Below, piece after piece: positions 1 to 7,506 of a DNA stretch of 18,260 bases; position 1 is the stretch's first letter; each line of letters begins with the position of its first letter. The translations under genes were made by a program, and so were the position numbers. The notes beneath the pieces are model-generated. The model was not told where the DNA came from. It saw only the letters and a list, made by a program, of their open reading frames with translations, and ran no database searches. Where the stretch lies: assembly GCA_031547595.1 (NCBI GenBank), contig JAVBRU010000120.1, positions 1-18,260 on the forward strand. Direction: 5' to 3'. This stretch comes from JAVBRU01 sp031547595. Lineage in GTDB: Bacteria; Bacillota; Clostridia; Christensenellales; Aristaeellaceae.

Positions 1-512
1 AAGATGATCACAGACAGTAGCGCCGTGCTTTGGTGATACAGCCACTGCGAGGGCGGCAGGCCGAACAGGCCCAGCAGCTGATTGAGCGGGCCGATACCGG
101 GATCGTAAAACCAAATCCAGATCAGCGCACAGGCAGACACCGGCACCACCACCGGCGCAAAATACGCAATGCGGAAAAACCGGCGGATGGGCAAGTTGGC
201 ATCCAGTGCCAGCGCAATCATCATGGCGAGGATCGCGTCCAGCGACAGCTTGACCACCGAGAACACAACAGTGTTCCACATCGCCTTGCCAAACTTCGCA
301 TCGCCCAGCACATACTTGTAGTTATCCAGCCCCACGTTTTTGGTGTTCACCGTCGTCATACTGAAGTTTGTAAAGCTCATGCTGACAAGGTTTATCACCG
401 GGACGACAAAAAACAGGATGAGTGAAGTCAAAATCGGTATCAGCAGCAGCGCCGCCACCAGCACCTGGGCCGTTTCATAGCGCTTGCCAAGGAACCTAAA
501 CCGCCGTATCAA
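1..512 (-). CDS. ABC sugar transporter permease, MalF/UgpA type (3' end cut by window edge)
   Basis: This is an inner-membrane subunit of a CUT1-type carbohydrate ABC importer, and only its first 170 residues or so are present. After a short basic N-terminus (IRRFRFLGKRYE) there is a long hydrophobic segment (LVAALLLIPILTSLILFFVV), then the family-typical stretch SFTNF...GLDNYKYVL. A second membrane block follows at NTVVFSVVKLSLDAILAMMIALAL, and then FFRIAYFAPVVVPVSACALIW. The EAA loop that contacts the ATPase lies beyond the edge. The start is a TTG at 510-512, chosen because a GGGGGGAGGA ribosome site sits 4 bases upstream and no ATG exists near it. It overlaps the stop of the preceding kinase-like gene in the string TTGA, which suggests translational coupling. 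Its operon partners imply a sugar or polyol substrate. The family is secure; the substrate is unknown. Confidence 0.9.
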   Translation of the reverse strand, partial: MIRRFRFLGKRYETAQVLVAALLLIPILTSLILFFVVPVINLVSMSFTNFSMTTVNTKNVGLDNYKYVLGDAKFGKAMWNTVVFSVVKLSLDAILAMMIALALDANLPIRRFFRIAYFAPVVVPVSACALIWIWFYDPGIGPLNQLLGLFGLPPSQWLYHQSTALLSVII

Positions 513-1513
513 GGCGTCCTCCCCCCTTTGTGAAGCCGCACCGCCGCCAAAGCCGCCTGCGGAACATAGCTGAGGCGCGCCGCGCCTGTGGTGTTGAGGA
601 ATGGGTTGCCGTCAATGATCAAATGTGCATCAGGGGCCAGGCCGCGAAGCTCCAGCACATCGTCCGGGGCAAACAGCAATTGCTCTGATGCCACAAAGCC
701 GCTCAGCCCCGTATCAAGCGGTGCATGCACCGATACGAGGGGCCGATCTAGCAGCGTCATCACCGCCGTACAGGAGGCATACGCCATCAGGCACAGCGCA
801 CCCGTTGCCGCCTTGGCCACAAACTGCTGCCCATCCAAGGGCGATGTCACAATCTGTGGCGGCGATTTTTGCGTGAAGGATATGGGTAAACCGTTTTTAA
901 AAATACCAAAGTCTGTTTCTGTGATGTGCAAACTGGGCACCTTCGGGGTCTTGCGTCCGTACAGCACCAGCGCCTCCGCAGACAGGTTGACCATTTCTCC
1001 ATTGATCGTAGACAAGAAAGTGTCGCCGATCACAATGTCGTTGAAGCCAACCCCGATGGTCTGCCACTCTTCGCCGTTCCACAGCTCTGCCGCCACAGCG
1101 CCCACAGGCTGAAAGGTCAACTCTTCCGGCGTAGCAGCCTGCAAATCCTCCGGCTGCCACACCGCGATGGGGCCGGCATTGGCCGTGCCCGCCGCGATGC
1201 CCAGCATTGGCACCTGATGGGAGGTTCGAAGCATCACCCCCGCAATATACGAAGCAATGCCGTCCCCGCCCACCGAGAGGAACAAATCGGGCTTGCCTGC
1301 CAGCAGCGCTTCTGTCATTCCCTCCAACTTCTCTACATATCCCAAACCATCCGGCAGGGGCACTGCCCGGCAATCAGGCAAATAATCCCCGCCGAAGGTG
1401 TCCGCGCCCGTCCACACTTCCTGCGCCTTTGAAAAGTCCAAAATCATCCGGCCGATGGCGTCAAACCGCTCCTGCTGGCCGGAGCCGGGGCTGAATAGCA
1501 CCGCTATGCGCAT
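509..1513 (-). CDS. AcoX-like / ATP-NAD kinase superfamily protein
   Basis: This 334-residue protein has the NAD-kinase/diacylglycerol-kinase fold signature: SVGGDG at residues 80-85 (nucleotide-binding GGDG) and GTANAG at 109-114, in the place of the conserved GTxN element. The N-terminus MRIAVLFSPGSG fits the first beta strand and glycine turn. The arrangement is closest to the AcoX family, known from acetoin clusters and still without a settled reaction, more than to housekeeping NAD kinase. It lies 9 bases after the dehydrogenase gene, with GAGGGTG as ribosome site, and overlaps the permease start. Inside a sugar operon I infer that it phosphorylates a pathway intermediate or a cofactor. 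A dedicated NAD kinase is a less likely alternative. The fold is fairly sure; the substrate is a guess. Confidence 0.78.
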   Translation of the reverse strand: MRIAVLFSPGSGQQERFDAIGRMILDFSKAQEVWTGADTFGGDYLPDCRAVPLPDGLGYVEKLEGMTEALLAGKPDLFLSVGGDGIASYIAGVMLRTSHQVPMLGIAAGTANAGPIAVWQPEDLQAATPEELTFQPVGAVAAELWNGEEWQTIGVGFNDIVIGDTFLSTINGEMVNLSAEALVLYGRKTPKVPSLHITETDFGIFKNGLPISFTQKSPPQIVTSPLDGQQFVAKAATGALCLMAYASCTAVMTLLDRPLVSVHAPLDTGLSGFVASEQLLFAPDDVLELRGLAPDAHLIIDGNPFLNTTGAARLSYVPQAALAAVRLHKGGRTP

Positions 1514-1522
1514 GTTACACCC

Positions 1523-2515
1523 TCATTCAGGCTTGTCGAATTTGAACATCAGCTTGACCGGCTCCGCCTTGCGCAGCATTTCAAAGCCCTCCAGGCCTTG
1601 CTCCAACGGCAGGCGATGGGTAATCAGCGCGTCATAGCGTTTGGGGTCATCCTCAATCATTTGCAGCGCCTTCTTATAATGCGCAATGCCGTAGCCAAAG
1701 CTGCCGGTCAGGGATACTTCGCGGTAGTGGATGGCATAGGAATCGGTAGAAAGCGCCGTGCCCTTGGGCAGCCCGCTGAAGCTGAGCACCGTGCCCGCAT
1801 CGGCCACGCCTTTTACGCATTCATCCACCAGCTCGCCCTTATTAACGGCGACCACGATGTTGTCATACTGTTTGTAATCCGCTTCGCCGGGCTGATGCAC
1901 CGTGATGCCCAGCCCCTGCAGGAATGCCACACGGTTGGGGGCGGGCTCCACCACATCCACGGGCACGCCCATCTGCCCAAACACCAGCGCAAACAGCGTG
2001 CCCATCGGGCCGCTGCCCACCACCAGCGCACGGCTTTCCTTCCGAAGGCGCAAATGCTCAAGGCCGTTGAGCACGCAGGCCAGCGGCTCCACCAGCGCAT
2101 ATACATCGGCGGCTTCGCCAATCTTGAAAACACCCTGGCTCACATAGTCTGCTGGGATGCCGATGTATTCCTGGAACGCGCCATAGGGCACATAGCTCTT
2201 GTTGTTGCAAAGCTGCCCCGCGCCGCGGCGGCACACATCGCATTCTCCGCACTCGCAATACGGCGCGACAGACACGAAATCACCCGGTTTGTAGCCGGTT
2301 TCCGGCGCGCAGCGCACCACTTCGCCATAGCATTCATGCCCCAGCACCGTGGGCGGCTCAAAAAAGTGATGGCCCTTCAAAAATGTTTTGACATCGGTGC
2401 CGCACACGCCGCTGCCAATCACGCGGACGATAAAATCTTCGGTGGGCATGTGGATTTCCTGAAGCTCCATTTGCCCAACGCCCATATACATCAGGGCTTT
2501 CATGGTGTCTTTCAT
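1523..2515 (-). CDS. Zinc-dependent medium-chain dehydrogenase (sorbitol/threonine dehydrogenase-like)
   Basis: This cytoplasmic NAD(P)-dependent oxidoreductase of 330 residues belongs to the MDR family. Visible hallmarks are catalytic-zinc residues Cys38 (GVCGTD) and His60-Glu61 (LGHECYGEV). A four-cysteine structural-zinc loop follows (CECGECDVCRRGAGQLC), then the Rossmann glycine motif VVGSGPMG. Length is slightly short of the usual 340-350. Members oxidise secondary alcohols of polyols or of amino acids such as threonine. Here the neighbouring aldolase, SorC regulator and sugar permease favour a polyol or sugar-derived alcohol. The ATG at 2515 is preferred over the in-frame ATG at 2503 because an AAGAAGGA ribosome site sits about 10 bases upstream of it. 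It begins 16 bases after the regulator gene. Confidence 0.9.
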   Translation of the reverse strand: MKDTMKALMYMGVGQMELQEIHMPTEDFIVRVIGSGVCGTDVKTFLKGHHFFEPPTVLGHECYGEVVRCAPETGYKPGDFVSVAPYCECGECDVCRRGAGQLCNNKSYVPYGAFQEYIGIPADYVSQGVFKIGEAADVYALVEPLACVLNGLEHLRLRKESRALVVGSGPMGTLFALVFGQMGVPVDVVEPAPNRVAFLQGLGITVHQPGEADYKQYDNIVVAVNKGELVDECVKGVADAGTVLSFSGLPKGTALSTDSYAIHYREVSLTGSFGYGIAHYKKALQMIEDDPKRYDALITHRLPLEQGLEGFEMLRKAEPVKLMFKFDKPE

Positions 2516-2531
2516 GGTGTTTCCATCCTTC

Positions 2532-3488
2532 TTAAAGTTTCGTAAACATCAACCGGGCGGTGTGCGCATCGGTAATCAGCGTGGTGTAAAACCTGTTCTG
2601 AGCCGCCGCCAGCAGCACCGGCACCTTTTCTTCGCCCCCGGCAATGCAGATGCCCTTTTTGAGGTGCCGCATCCGCTCGATGGGATAGGAGGTAATCACA
2701 TAGCGGTCGTCATAAGAGAAGCACGTGCCATCAGGATAAAAGTACTGCGCCAGAATATCACCAATGGTGCCACTTTTTTGAATGGTTTCTACATAGTCAC
2801 CCGAGAATTCCGAAAAAATGGCGTTATGGTTGTCGGGCATGGTGCCAATGCCATACACGGCGGCATCAAGGTCTGTCCAGAGGCTGCGCAGGTTATCCAC
2901 CCGGCTTTGCTCGATGGGCGAAAGCTGCTCCGCCTTGCCGCGAATGGTCAGTATGTTGGTGAAAATGCCGTGCCCGCTGAGGCGCTCTGAAAACCGGTCT
3001 ACAATGTTATTGATCTGCAAACACTGCACATCATCCCCCGACGCACCCAGCAGCGGGATAAACGTCTGGCGTGCCTGGCCGCTCACCTTGGGCAGCAGGA
3101 GCGATGTCTCATACAGCGTCCTGCCCCAGCCGATGCCGATGTTTTTGCAGGAGGATAGCAGCCTTGGCAGCTGCTGCGCCGCTTTTTCGGCCACGAACTG
3201 CCGCGCCATCTCGCCATTTCGGCACAAATCGGCAGGTGCATCGGCAATCAGCACTTCGCTGAGCCCCAATTTGCGCGCCAGTACCTTCGCCAATTCCGCC
3301 TGATCCAGATCAGAGGGCATGTTGATGGTGATGGACACGATGCCAAACTCCACCGCTTTGTCCAGAAGCCTGGACACTTGAGAGCGGGAGATGTTCTCCT
3401 TGGCCGCGATTTGCTCCTGCGTCATTTTTTGTGCATAATATAAGGTTGCAACCCGGTAAACCGTCAGCTTATCCGTCTGCCTGCCCAC
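2532..3488 (-). CDS. SorC/DeoR-family sugar-binding transcriptional regulator
   Basis: The N-terminal helix-turn-helix reads VYRVATLYYAQKMTQEQIA followed by NISRSQVSRLLDKAVEFGIV, the classic SorC pattern. It is followed by a sugar-phosphate-binding domain of about 250 residues with the family blocks NIGIGWGRTLYE, GKAEQLSPIEQ and the C-terminal HLKKGICIAGGEEKVPVLLAA. Family members bind phosphorylated sugars and repress or activate the adjacent catabolic operon. Here the gene lies inside the operon, between the aldolase and dehydrogenase genes, so autoregulation is likely. The start is uncertain: a GTG at 3488 with GGGA six bases upstream is given here, while a TTG at 3500 would add four residues but has AAAGG directly against it. 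The gene starts about 27 bases after the aldolase stop. Confidence 0.92.
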   Translation of the reverse strand: MGRQTDKLTVYRVATLYYAQKMTQEQIAAKENISRSQVSRLLDKAVEFGIVSITINMPSDLDQAELAKVLARKLGLSEVLIADAPADLCRNGEMARQFVAEKAAQQLPRLLSSCKNIGIGWGRTLYETSLLLPKVSGQARQTFIPLLGASGDDVQCLQINNIVDRFSERLSGHGIFTNILTIRGKAEQLSPIEQSRVDNLRSLWTDLDAAVYGIGTMPDNHNAIFSEFSGDYVETIQKSGTIGDILAQYFYPDGTCFSYDDRYVITSYPIERMRHLKKGICIAGGEEKVPVLLAAAQNRFYTTLITDAHTARLMFTKL

Positions 3489-3515
3489 GCCGCATCCCAA
3501 CCTTTATTCTATCAT

Positions 3516-4244
3516 TCAGCGCAAAAAGAGATTGTAGATATCTTCCGTCACCTTGCGTTTGTCTTCCGCCTGGAAGATATTGCGGCCAAAGGCAAAGCCC
3601 TTCACGCCGTCCTTCAGTGCTGCTTGCGCCACTTCCATGATGCCAACGCCCTTGGGGCCGCCAGCCAGGATGACCGGCGCGGGGCAGTTGGCGATCACCT
3701 GATCGAACTTCTCGGTGTAGAACGCCTTTACCACGTCCGCGCCCAGCTCTGCCGCCACACGCGCGCCGTTGGCCTGGATGTCAAAGGTGGTGGTCTTATC
3801 AAAATCATCGCACAGAATTTCGGCGATGACGGGAATGCCCAGCTTGTGGTAGGCGTCAATCGCTTTCGCGGCATCCTGAATGCTGCGATAATCCGCGCCG
3901 CCCATCACAAACATCATCAGCACCGCGTCCGCGCCATAGGCCAGCGCCATTTCGGGAGACACATGATTGGTGTGTACGTTGGTAAACTCGGACGACACAT
4001 AGCTGCCGCCAAAGGAGGAGCGCAGGATCAGTTTCTTGTTCAAGAGGGTCTCTTTTGCCATTTCATCGGCAAAGCCCACGTTGAGGATAAAGCCGTCGAT
4101 TTTAGAATCAGCAAACTCGCCCAAAATTTTGCGAGGGTTTTCCAAACCCGGGGTCAAGCCGCCCTGTGCATGGTCCAAAGCCAGGATAAAGAGCTTGCCG
4201 TGATCAGAAAACAGTTTGGCGGTGTTGCGTTTGAGGCCGTTCAT
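3516..4244 (-). CDS. DhnA/LsrF-type class I aldolase
   Basis: This 242-residue TIM-barrel aldolase carries the family marks: ALDHAQG with Asp24 near the N-terminus, a probable Schiff-base lysine Lys173 in ADVVKAFYT, and a phosphate-binding GGPKG at 195-199. These match the archaeal-type FbaB and LsrF group, which makes or breaks C-C bonds of phosphorylated sugars by Schiff-base chemistry without metal. It is the first gene of the operon, 35 or so bases after a predicted transcription start, with a GGGGGAA ribosome site. In this setting I infer that it cleaves the phosphorylated end product of the pathway into central metabolites. It could be a fructose-bisphosphate aldolase, a deoxyribose-phosphate-like aldolase or an LsrF-like thiolase; sequence alone does not decide. 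Confidence 0.9.
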   Translation of the reverse strand: MNGLKRNTAKLFSDHGKLFILALDHAQGGLTPGLENPRKILGEFADSKIDGFILNVGFADEMAKETLLNKKLILRSSFGGSYVSSEFTNVHTNHVSPEMALAYGADAVLMMFVMGGADYRSIQDAAKAIDAYHKLGIPVIAEILCDDFDKTTTFDIQANGARVAAELGADVVKAFYTEKFDQVIANCPAPVILAGGPKGVGIMEVAQAALKDGVKGFAFGRNIFQAEDKRKVTEDIYNLFLR

Positions 4245-4286
4245 GATGATTTCCCCCTATCAAATATATGTTTTATGGCTGTTAAT

Positions 4287-4315
4287 ATCATAGCTTCAAA
4301 TGCATCAAATGTCAA
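4287..4315 (-). promoter_or_regulatory. Sigma-A-type promoter of the aldolase operon
   Basis: On the minus strand TTGACA (4310-4315) is followed after exactly 17 bases by TATGAT (4287-4292), putting transcription start near 4280 and giving a leader of about 35 bases. The spacer contains a direct repeat, CATTTGA twice with a 9-base period, which could be a regulator site, possibly for the SorC protein. The promoter is read directly; the operator role is inference. Confidence 0.75.
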
Positions 4316-4341
4316 CATATCGGCCAGATAACGCACATTTT

Positions 4342-4400
4342 CCCGCAATGCAGTTTCTGTATACGCTGCATACGGTAGGATATTTCGTGCATTTTGCGGG
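4342..4400. repeat. Inverted repeat in the divergent intergenic region
   Basis: CCCGCAATGCA (4342-4352) faces TGCATTTTGCGGG (4388-4400), an inverted repeat with a two-base bulge and a 35-base centre. It lies upstream of both the aldolase promoter and the promoter of the HTH gene at 4543. It might be a regulator target or a remnant; no T-tract follows, so a terminator is unlikely. The rest of 4245-4542 shows only the two promoters. Confidence 0.4.
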
Positions 4401-4475
4401 GTACTCCTGCACAAAAGCGCGGTTTTTCCATCATTTAAGAAAACCCTTGCAGAGGCTTAACTTACAAATTATTTG

Positions 4476-4505
4476 TTGCTAATACAGCCAATTCTGTAGT
4501 ATAAT
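4476..4505 (+). promoter_or_regulatory. Promoter of the first HTH paralog
   Basis: A perfect TATAAT (4500-4505) is preceded at 18 bases by TTGCTA (4476-4481), a weaker -35 box. Transcription would start near 4512 and give a leader of about 30 bases ending in a strong AAAGGAGG site (4531-4538) ahead of the ATG at 4543. Confidence 0.65.
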
Positions 4506-4542
4506 TACATATAAACAGCAACCATGCACCAAAGGAGGAAAA

Positions 4543-6003
4543 ATGAGCACTACTGTCTTATTTGGCGTTGCACTGCAACGTATCATCACTGCAAAGCGTA
4601 TGCCCGCCTCCGAGCTTTCGCGCCGCATGGGCCTAAAAAGCAAAACGGCGCTGTTCCGTGTGCTGAATGACAACTGTCAATACAAAACCGTCGCGAAATT
4701 CTATGAGGCTCTACTGCGCAGCGATGCGCTGGCATTAACGCCACAAGAATTGCAAACGCTTGAAAATGCTTTGGAAGTGACCCGTGTGGGCGCAGCGGTA
4801 TACCAGACCAACCTTGAAATGCGCAGCCTGCTAAAGCAGCAGCCAAGCAACGCGCCCGCCATTCAAGTGACAGGGCTTGCGGAAACTTCAACACTTCCGC
4901 AGCTTTGCATGCAATACGCCATGGCGCAGCAAGTGAACATTCTGCTAATCGGCCTGTGCGACCAGGGCGTTGTGGAGGCGCTGCATACCTTGATGCGCAT
5001 CAAGCCATCGCATCACAGCGTTCACATACAGCATATCGTATATTCCGCTACGCAAACCACCGATATCATCCGCCATATCGGCGCCATGATGCCGTTGTTG
5101 TTCTCCCCTGCCTATCAGGTATACACTGCTGACGCGCACAAGGATTGGATCTTTCTTGCCGAAATGATGCTGGTGGAATTTACAGACGGCGCAGGAGCCA
5201 AGCACTACCATCATCTGTTGAAAAGCCCGCAAAGTATGCTGCACGGTATTGCTTATGACGATCCTGCTGCTTTTCTGTTCTGGAAAGATTTCATTGACAA
5301 AAAGGCCGCCGTGCTGTCACCCCTCAAAACTGCTTTTGACGTGAGTAATGCGCCGGAGGATTATTTGGACTACACAGAAAGCTACCGCCAGCTGGAACAT
5401 AACCGCAATATTTACACCCTCAAGCCGGATATTCCGCTCAACTTTGTCAGCCCGGACATTTTAATGCCGCTCGTAATGGAGAGCTTCCCGCAGACGGGCT
5501 TTTTGCCGGATGCGGATCCAGCGGATTTGCTGGAAGCCATGTACAACATCCACAAACAGCGTTTTGATAATTTCTTCACCAAAAAGAAAGTGACGCACAC
5601 CATATTCTCGCAATCGGATATGATTGCCTTTGCCAAAACCGGCCTGCAATCCGATCATTTTTTTGCAATGCGGCCCTATACGCCGCAGGAGCGGGTGCAG
5701 ATATTGTCCTTCTGTATGGAACAGCATCTGCAAAACCCCTATTTTTTCATATACTTTGCCAAAGCGGATGAACTGGTAAAGGACGCGGAAATTTCTTGCT
5801 ATGACGGCGCGGGCACCCTGATCCTAAACGCGCATTCCGCCTACAACCTCGCAGACGACCACGTGCAAGTCCTGTTAACCCAGCCCGCTTTTTCGGAGCA
5901 TTTTCGCATCTATTTCCTCACAGAAGTGCTGCAAAAGCATGTCCTGCCCCAGGGAGAAAGCATGGCGTTTATGGAATATCTGATTTCTCTGGCAAAAGCT
6001 TAA
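4543..6003 (+). CDS. HTH protein with uncharacterised C-terminal region, paralog 1
   Basis: I do not recognise this 486-residue family. The first 60 or so residues look like an XRE/lambda-repressor-type helix-turn-helix (ASELSRRMGLKSKTALFRVL), so DNA binding is probable. The remaining 400 residues have no signal peptide or membrane segment and match no family I can name. They align end to end with the protein at 10220-11698, sharing blocks such as DIIRH..AMMP, KHYHHL, EHNRNIY, KKKVTH.IFSQ, SDHFFA.RP and AFSEHF. By eye close to half of the aligned positions agree. A ligand- or protein-sensing regulator is my inference. It has its own promoter and an optimal ribosome site, is transcribed away from the aldolase operon, and its stop codon abuts the stop of the SRAP gene on the other strand. 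Confidence 0.85.
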   Translation: MSTTVLFGVALQRIITAKRMPASELSRRMGLKSKTALFRVLNDNCQYKTVAKFYEALLRSDALALTPQELQTLENALEVTRVGAAVYQTNLEMRSLLKQQPSNAPAIQVTGLAETSTLPQLCMQYAMAQQVNILLIGLCDQGVVEALHTLMRIKPSHHSVHIQHIVYSATQTTDIIRHIGAMMPLLFSPAYQVYTADAHKDWIFLAEMMLVEFTDGAGAKHYHHLLKSPQSMLHGIAYDDPAAFLFWKDFIDKKAAVLSPLKTAFDVSNAPEDYLDYTESYRQLEHNRNIYTLKPDIPLNFVSPDILMPLVMESFPQTGFLPDADPADLLEAMYNIHKQRFDNFFTKKKVTHTIFSQSDMIAFAKTGLQSDHFFAMRPYTPQERVQILSFCMEQHLQNPYFFIYFAKADELVKDAEISCYDGAGTLILNAHSAYNLADDHVQVLLTQPAFSEHFRIYFLTEVLQKHVLPQGESMAFMEYLISLAKA

Positions 6004-6591
6004 CTATGCAGTTGCATAGGCTGTATCGCACAGCGCATGCTGCTGTATAAAGCCCTGATCGAGCCACTGTTCCACATCACGGGACAAAAGCATCACCGGC
6101 ATGCGATCGTGGATAAACTGTATCTCCGGCGCTGCCGCACGGGTGAGGACTGTGAACACGGGCAGGCGCGCATTTTCTTCATATCGGTAGATACCGGCCA
6201 GGTAACACAACTGCTGCCCCTTGGGCGCAATCTTATATTTTTGTTTGCCCTCCGGCCGCTTTTCCCACTCAAAATAGAAATTTGCCGGGATCGCGCAGCG
6301 CCGTTGCTGCAAAGGCTGCGCAAAAATGGGTTTAGCCCGCGCCGTTTCGCTGCGGGCATTGATCAGTATGCCTTTGCCGGTTGGCGATCTGAAGCCCCAT
6401 TTCATCAGGAAAGCCCCTGACTGCTGCTTGCGGCCGTGCGCCATCACGGGCACCACCATGCCGGGCGTAATCTCGCCAAGGCGCATCAGAGCCTGCTCCT
6501 CAGTATCGGGGTAGCGGCGGTTGATCTGCTCAATAATCATTCGGATATCTTCCTGATTCTCGTCATCGATCAAAAAATAGCGTCCGCACAT
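6004..6591 (-). CDS. yedK: SRAP/YedK (HMCES) family abasic-site protein
   Basis: This 195-residue protein begins MCGRY, so removal of Met exposes Cys2, the residue that in characterised YedK/HMCES forms a thiazolidine crosslink with abasic sites in single-stranded DNA. The other family residues are present: Asn78 (INARSET), Glu108 (FYFEWEK) and His161 (HDRMPV). The length is a little under the usual 210-220. It starts 18 bases after the exonuclease III gene with AAAGGGGA as ribosome site, forming a two-gene repair operon. It ends against the stop of the plus-strand HTH gene with no gap. The older name, SOS-response-associated peptidase, comes from genomic context; I see no obvious LexA box near the operon promoter. 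Confidence 0.95.
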   Translation of the reverse strand: MCGRYFLIDDENQEDIRMIIEQINRRYPDTEEQALMRLGEITPGMVVPVMAHGRKQQSGAFLMKWGFRSPTGKGILINARSETARAKPIFAQPLQQRRCAIPANFYFEWEKRPEGKQKYKIAPKGQQLCYLAGIYRYEENARLPVFTVLTRAAAPEIQFIHDRMPVMLLSRDVEQWLDQGFIQQHALCDTAYATA

Positions 6592-6609
6592 ATCAGTTCC
6601 CCTTTCGCG

Positions 6610-7365
6610 CTACAAGGTCACGTTGATCCCCACGGGGCAATGGTCGCTGCCATAGACATCGGGGCAGATGAAGGCTTCTTGTACACGGGGCAGCAAGCGG
6701 CTCGATGTCAGAAAGTAATCGATACGCCAACCAATATTCCGTTCCCGCGCGCCTGCCATGTACGACCACCAGGTGTATGCATCGCGGGTGTCCGGGTGCA
6801 GGCTGCGGAATGTATCGGCAAAGCCACTGCCCAGCAGGCAGGTCATCTTCTCGCGTTCCTGATCAGTAAAACCCGCATTGTTACGGTTGGATTTGGCGTT
6901 TTTGATATCAATCTCCTGATGCGCCACGTTCAAGTCCCCACAGACGATCACCGGGCGCTGCGCATCCAGCCCAAGCAGGTATTGCCGGAAATCGTCTTCC
7001 CATTCCATACGATACGGAAGGCGTGCCAGCTCCCGCTGGGCGTTTGGCACATACACATTGACCAGATAAAAATCAGGGAACGTCAACGTGATCACGCGGC
7101 CTTCCTGATCGTGCTTTTCGATGCCGATGCCGCAGCTTGCTTCCAGGGGCTCTGCTTTGCTGAACACAGCCGTACCGGAGTAACCCTTTTTGACGGCGCT
7201 GTTCCAATATTCATGATAACCGGTCAAGTCAATCTGCGCCTGCCCTTTTTCCATTTTGGTTTCCTGCAGGCAAAAAATATCCGCGTCTAGCGCCCGGAAA
7301 GACTCTTCAAACCCTTTGCCCAGGCTGGCACGCAGCCCATTCACATTCCACGAAATGATTTTCAT
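6610..7365 (-). CDS. xth: Exonuclease III-type AP endonuclease
   Basis: This 251-residue enzyme of the ExoIII/ExoA family cuts DNA 5' of abasic sites and trims 3' ends, using Mg2+. It shows MKIISWNVNG at the N-terminus (Asn7), the metal ligand Glu35 in LQETK, the GDLNVAHQEID block, and the C-terminal GSDHCPV with Asp241-His242. The length is that of the compact bacterial ExoA form. It is the first gene of the operon with the SRAP gene, so two proteins that handle abasic sites, one in duplex and one in single-stranded DNA, are made together. The ATG at 7365 has AGGGGG eight bases upstream. Expression starts from a divergent promoter facing the response-regulator gene. Confidence 0.97.
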   Translation of the reverse strand: MKIISWNVNGLRASLGKGFEESFRALDADIFCLQETKMEKGQAQIDLTGYHEYWNSAVKKGYSGTAVFSKAEPLEASCGIGIEKHDQEGRVITLTFPDFYLVNVYVPNAQRELARLPYRMEWEDDFRQYLLGLDAQRPVIVCGDLNVAHQEIDIKNAKSNRNNAGFTDQEREKMTCLLGSGFADTFRSLHPDTRDAYTWWSYMAGARERNIGWRIDYFLTSSRLLPRVQEAFICPDVYGSDHCPVGINVTL

Positions 7366-7391
7366 CCTTTGAACCCCCTATCGTTGCCTGT

Positions 7392-7420
7392 ATTGTACAA
7401 AAGTTTGCCGACAGCGTCAA
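7392..7420 (-). promoter_or_regulatory. Promoter of the exonuclease III-SRAP operon
   Basis: On the minus strand TTGACG (7415-7420) and TACAAT (7392-7397) are separated by 17 bases, one mismatch each from consensus. Transcription should start near 7385, leaving a leader of about 20 bases. Its -35 box lies 22 bases from the -35 box of the divergent two-component promoter. Confidence 0.75.
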
Positions 7421-7442
7421 GTGGAAGGAAAAAATACAACAG

Positions 7443-7472
7443 TTGACAAAAGGGCATATCTTGTCGTAAAAT
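7443..7472 (+). promoter_or_regulatory. Promoter of the response regulator-kinase operon
   Basis: A perfect TTGACA (7443-7448) and TAAAAT (7467-7472) are separated by 18 bases. The predicted start near 7479 gives a leader of about 28 bases carrying GAGGGA ahead of the ATG at 7507. Confidence 0.7.
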
Positions 7473-7506
7473 GGAAGTAATATGTATAGGACGTGAGGGA
7501 TGCGCC

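Noticed and set aside
30..425. Plus-strand frame of 131 codons at the left edge
   Set aside because: The minus strand there encodes a clear MalF-type permease, and the plus frame is an Arg/His-rich shadow.
1..4244. Reading the first operon as an autoinducer-2 (lsr) operon
   Set aside because: It has LsrR- and LsrF-like parts, but the transporter is MalF-type, not LsrC/D-type, there is no LsrK- or LsrG-like gene in view, and a zinc dehydrogenase is present.
6004..6019. Near-palindrome at the convergent gene ends as a terminator
   Set aside because: CTATGCA and TGCATAG are separated by only two bases and have no T-tract, so a functional hairpin terminator is unlikely.
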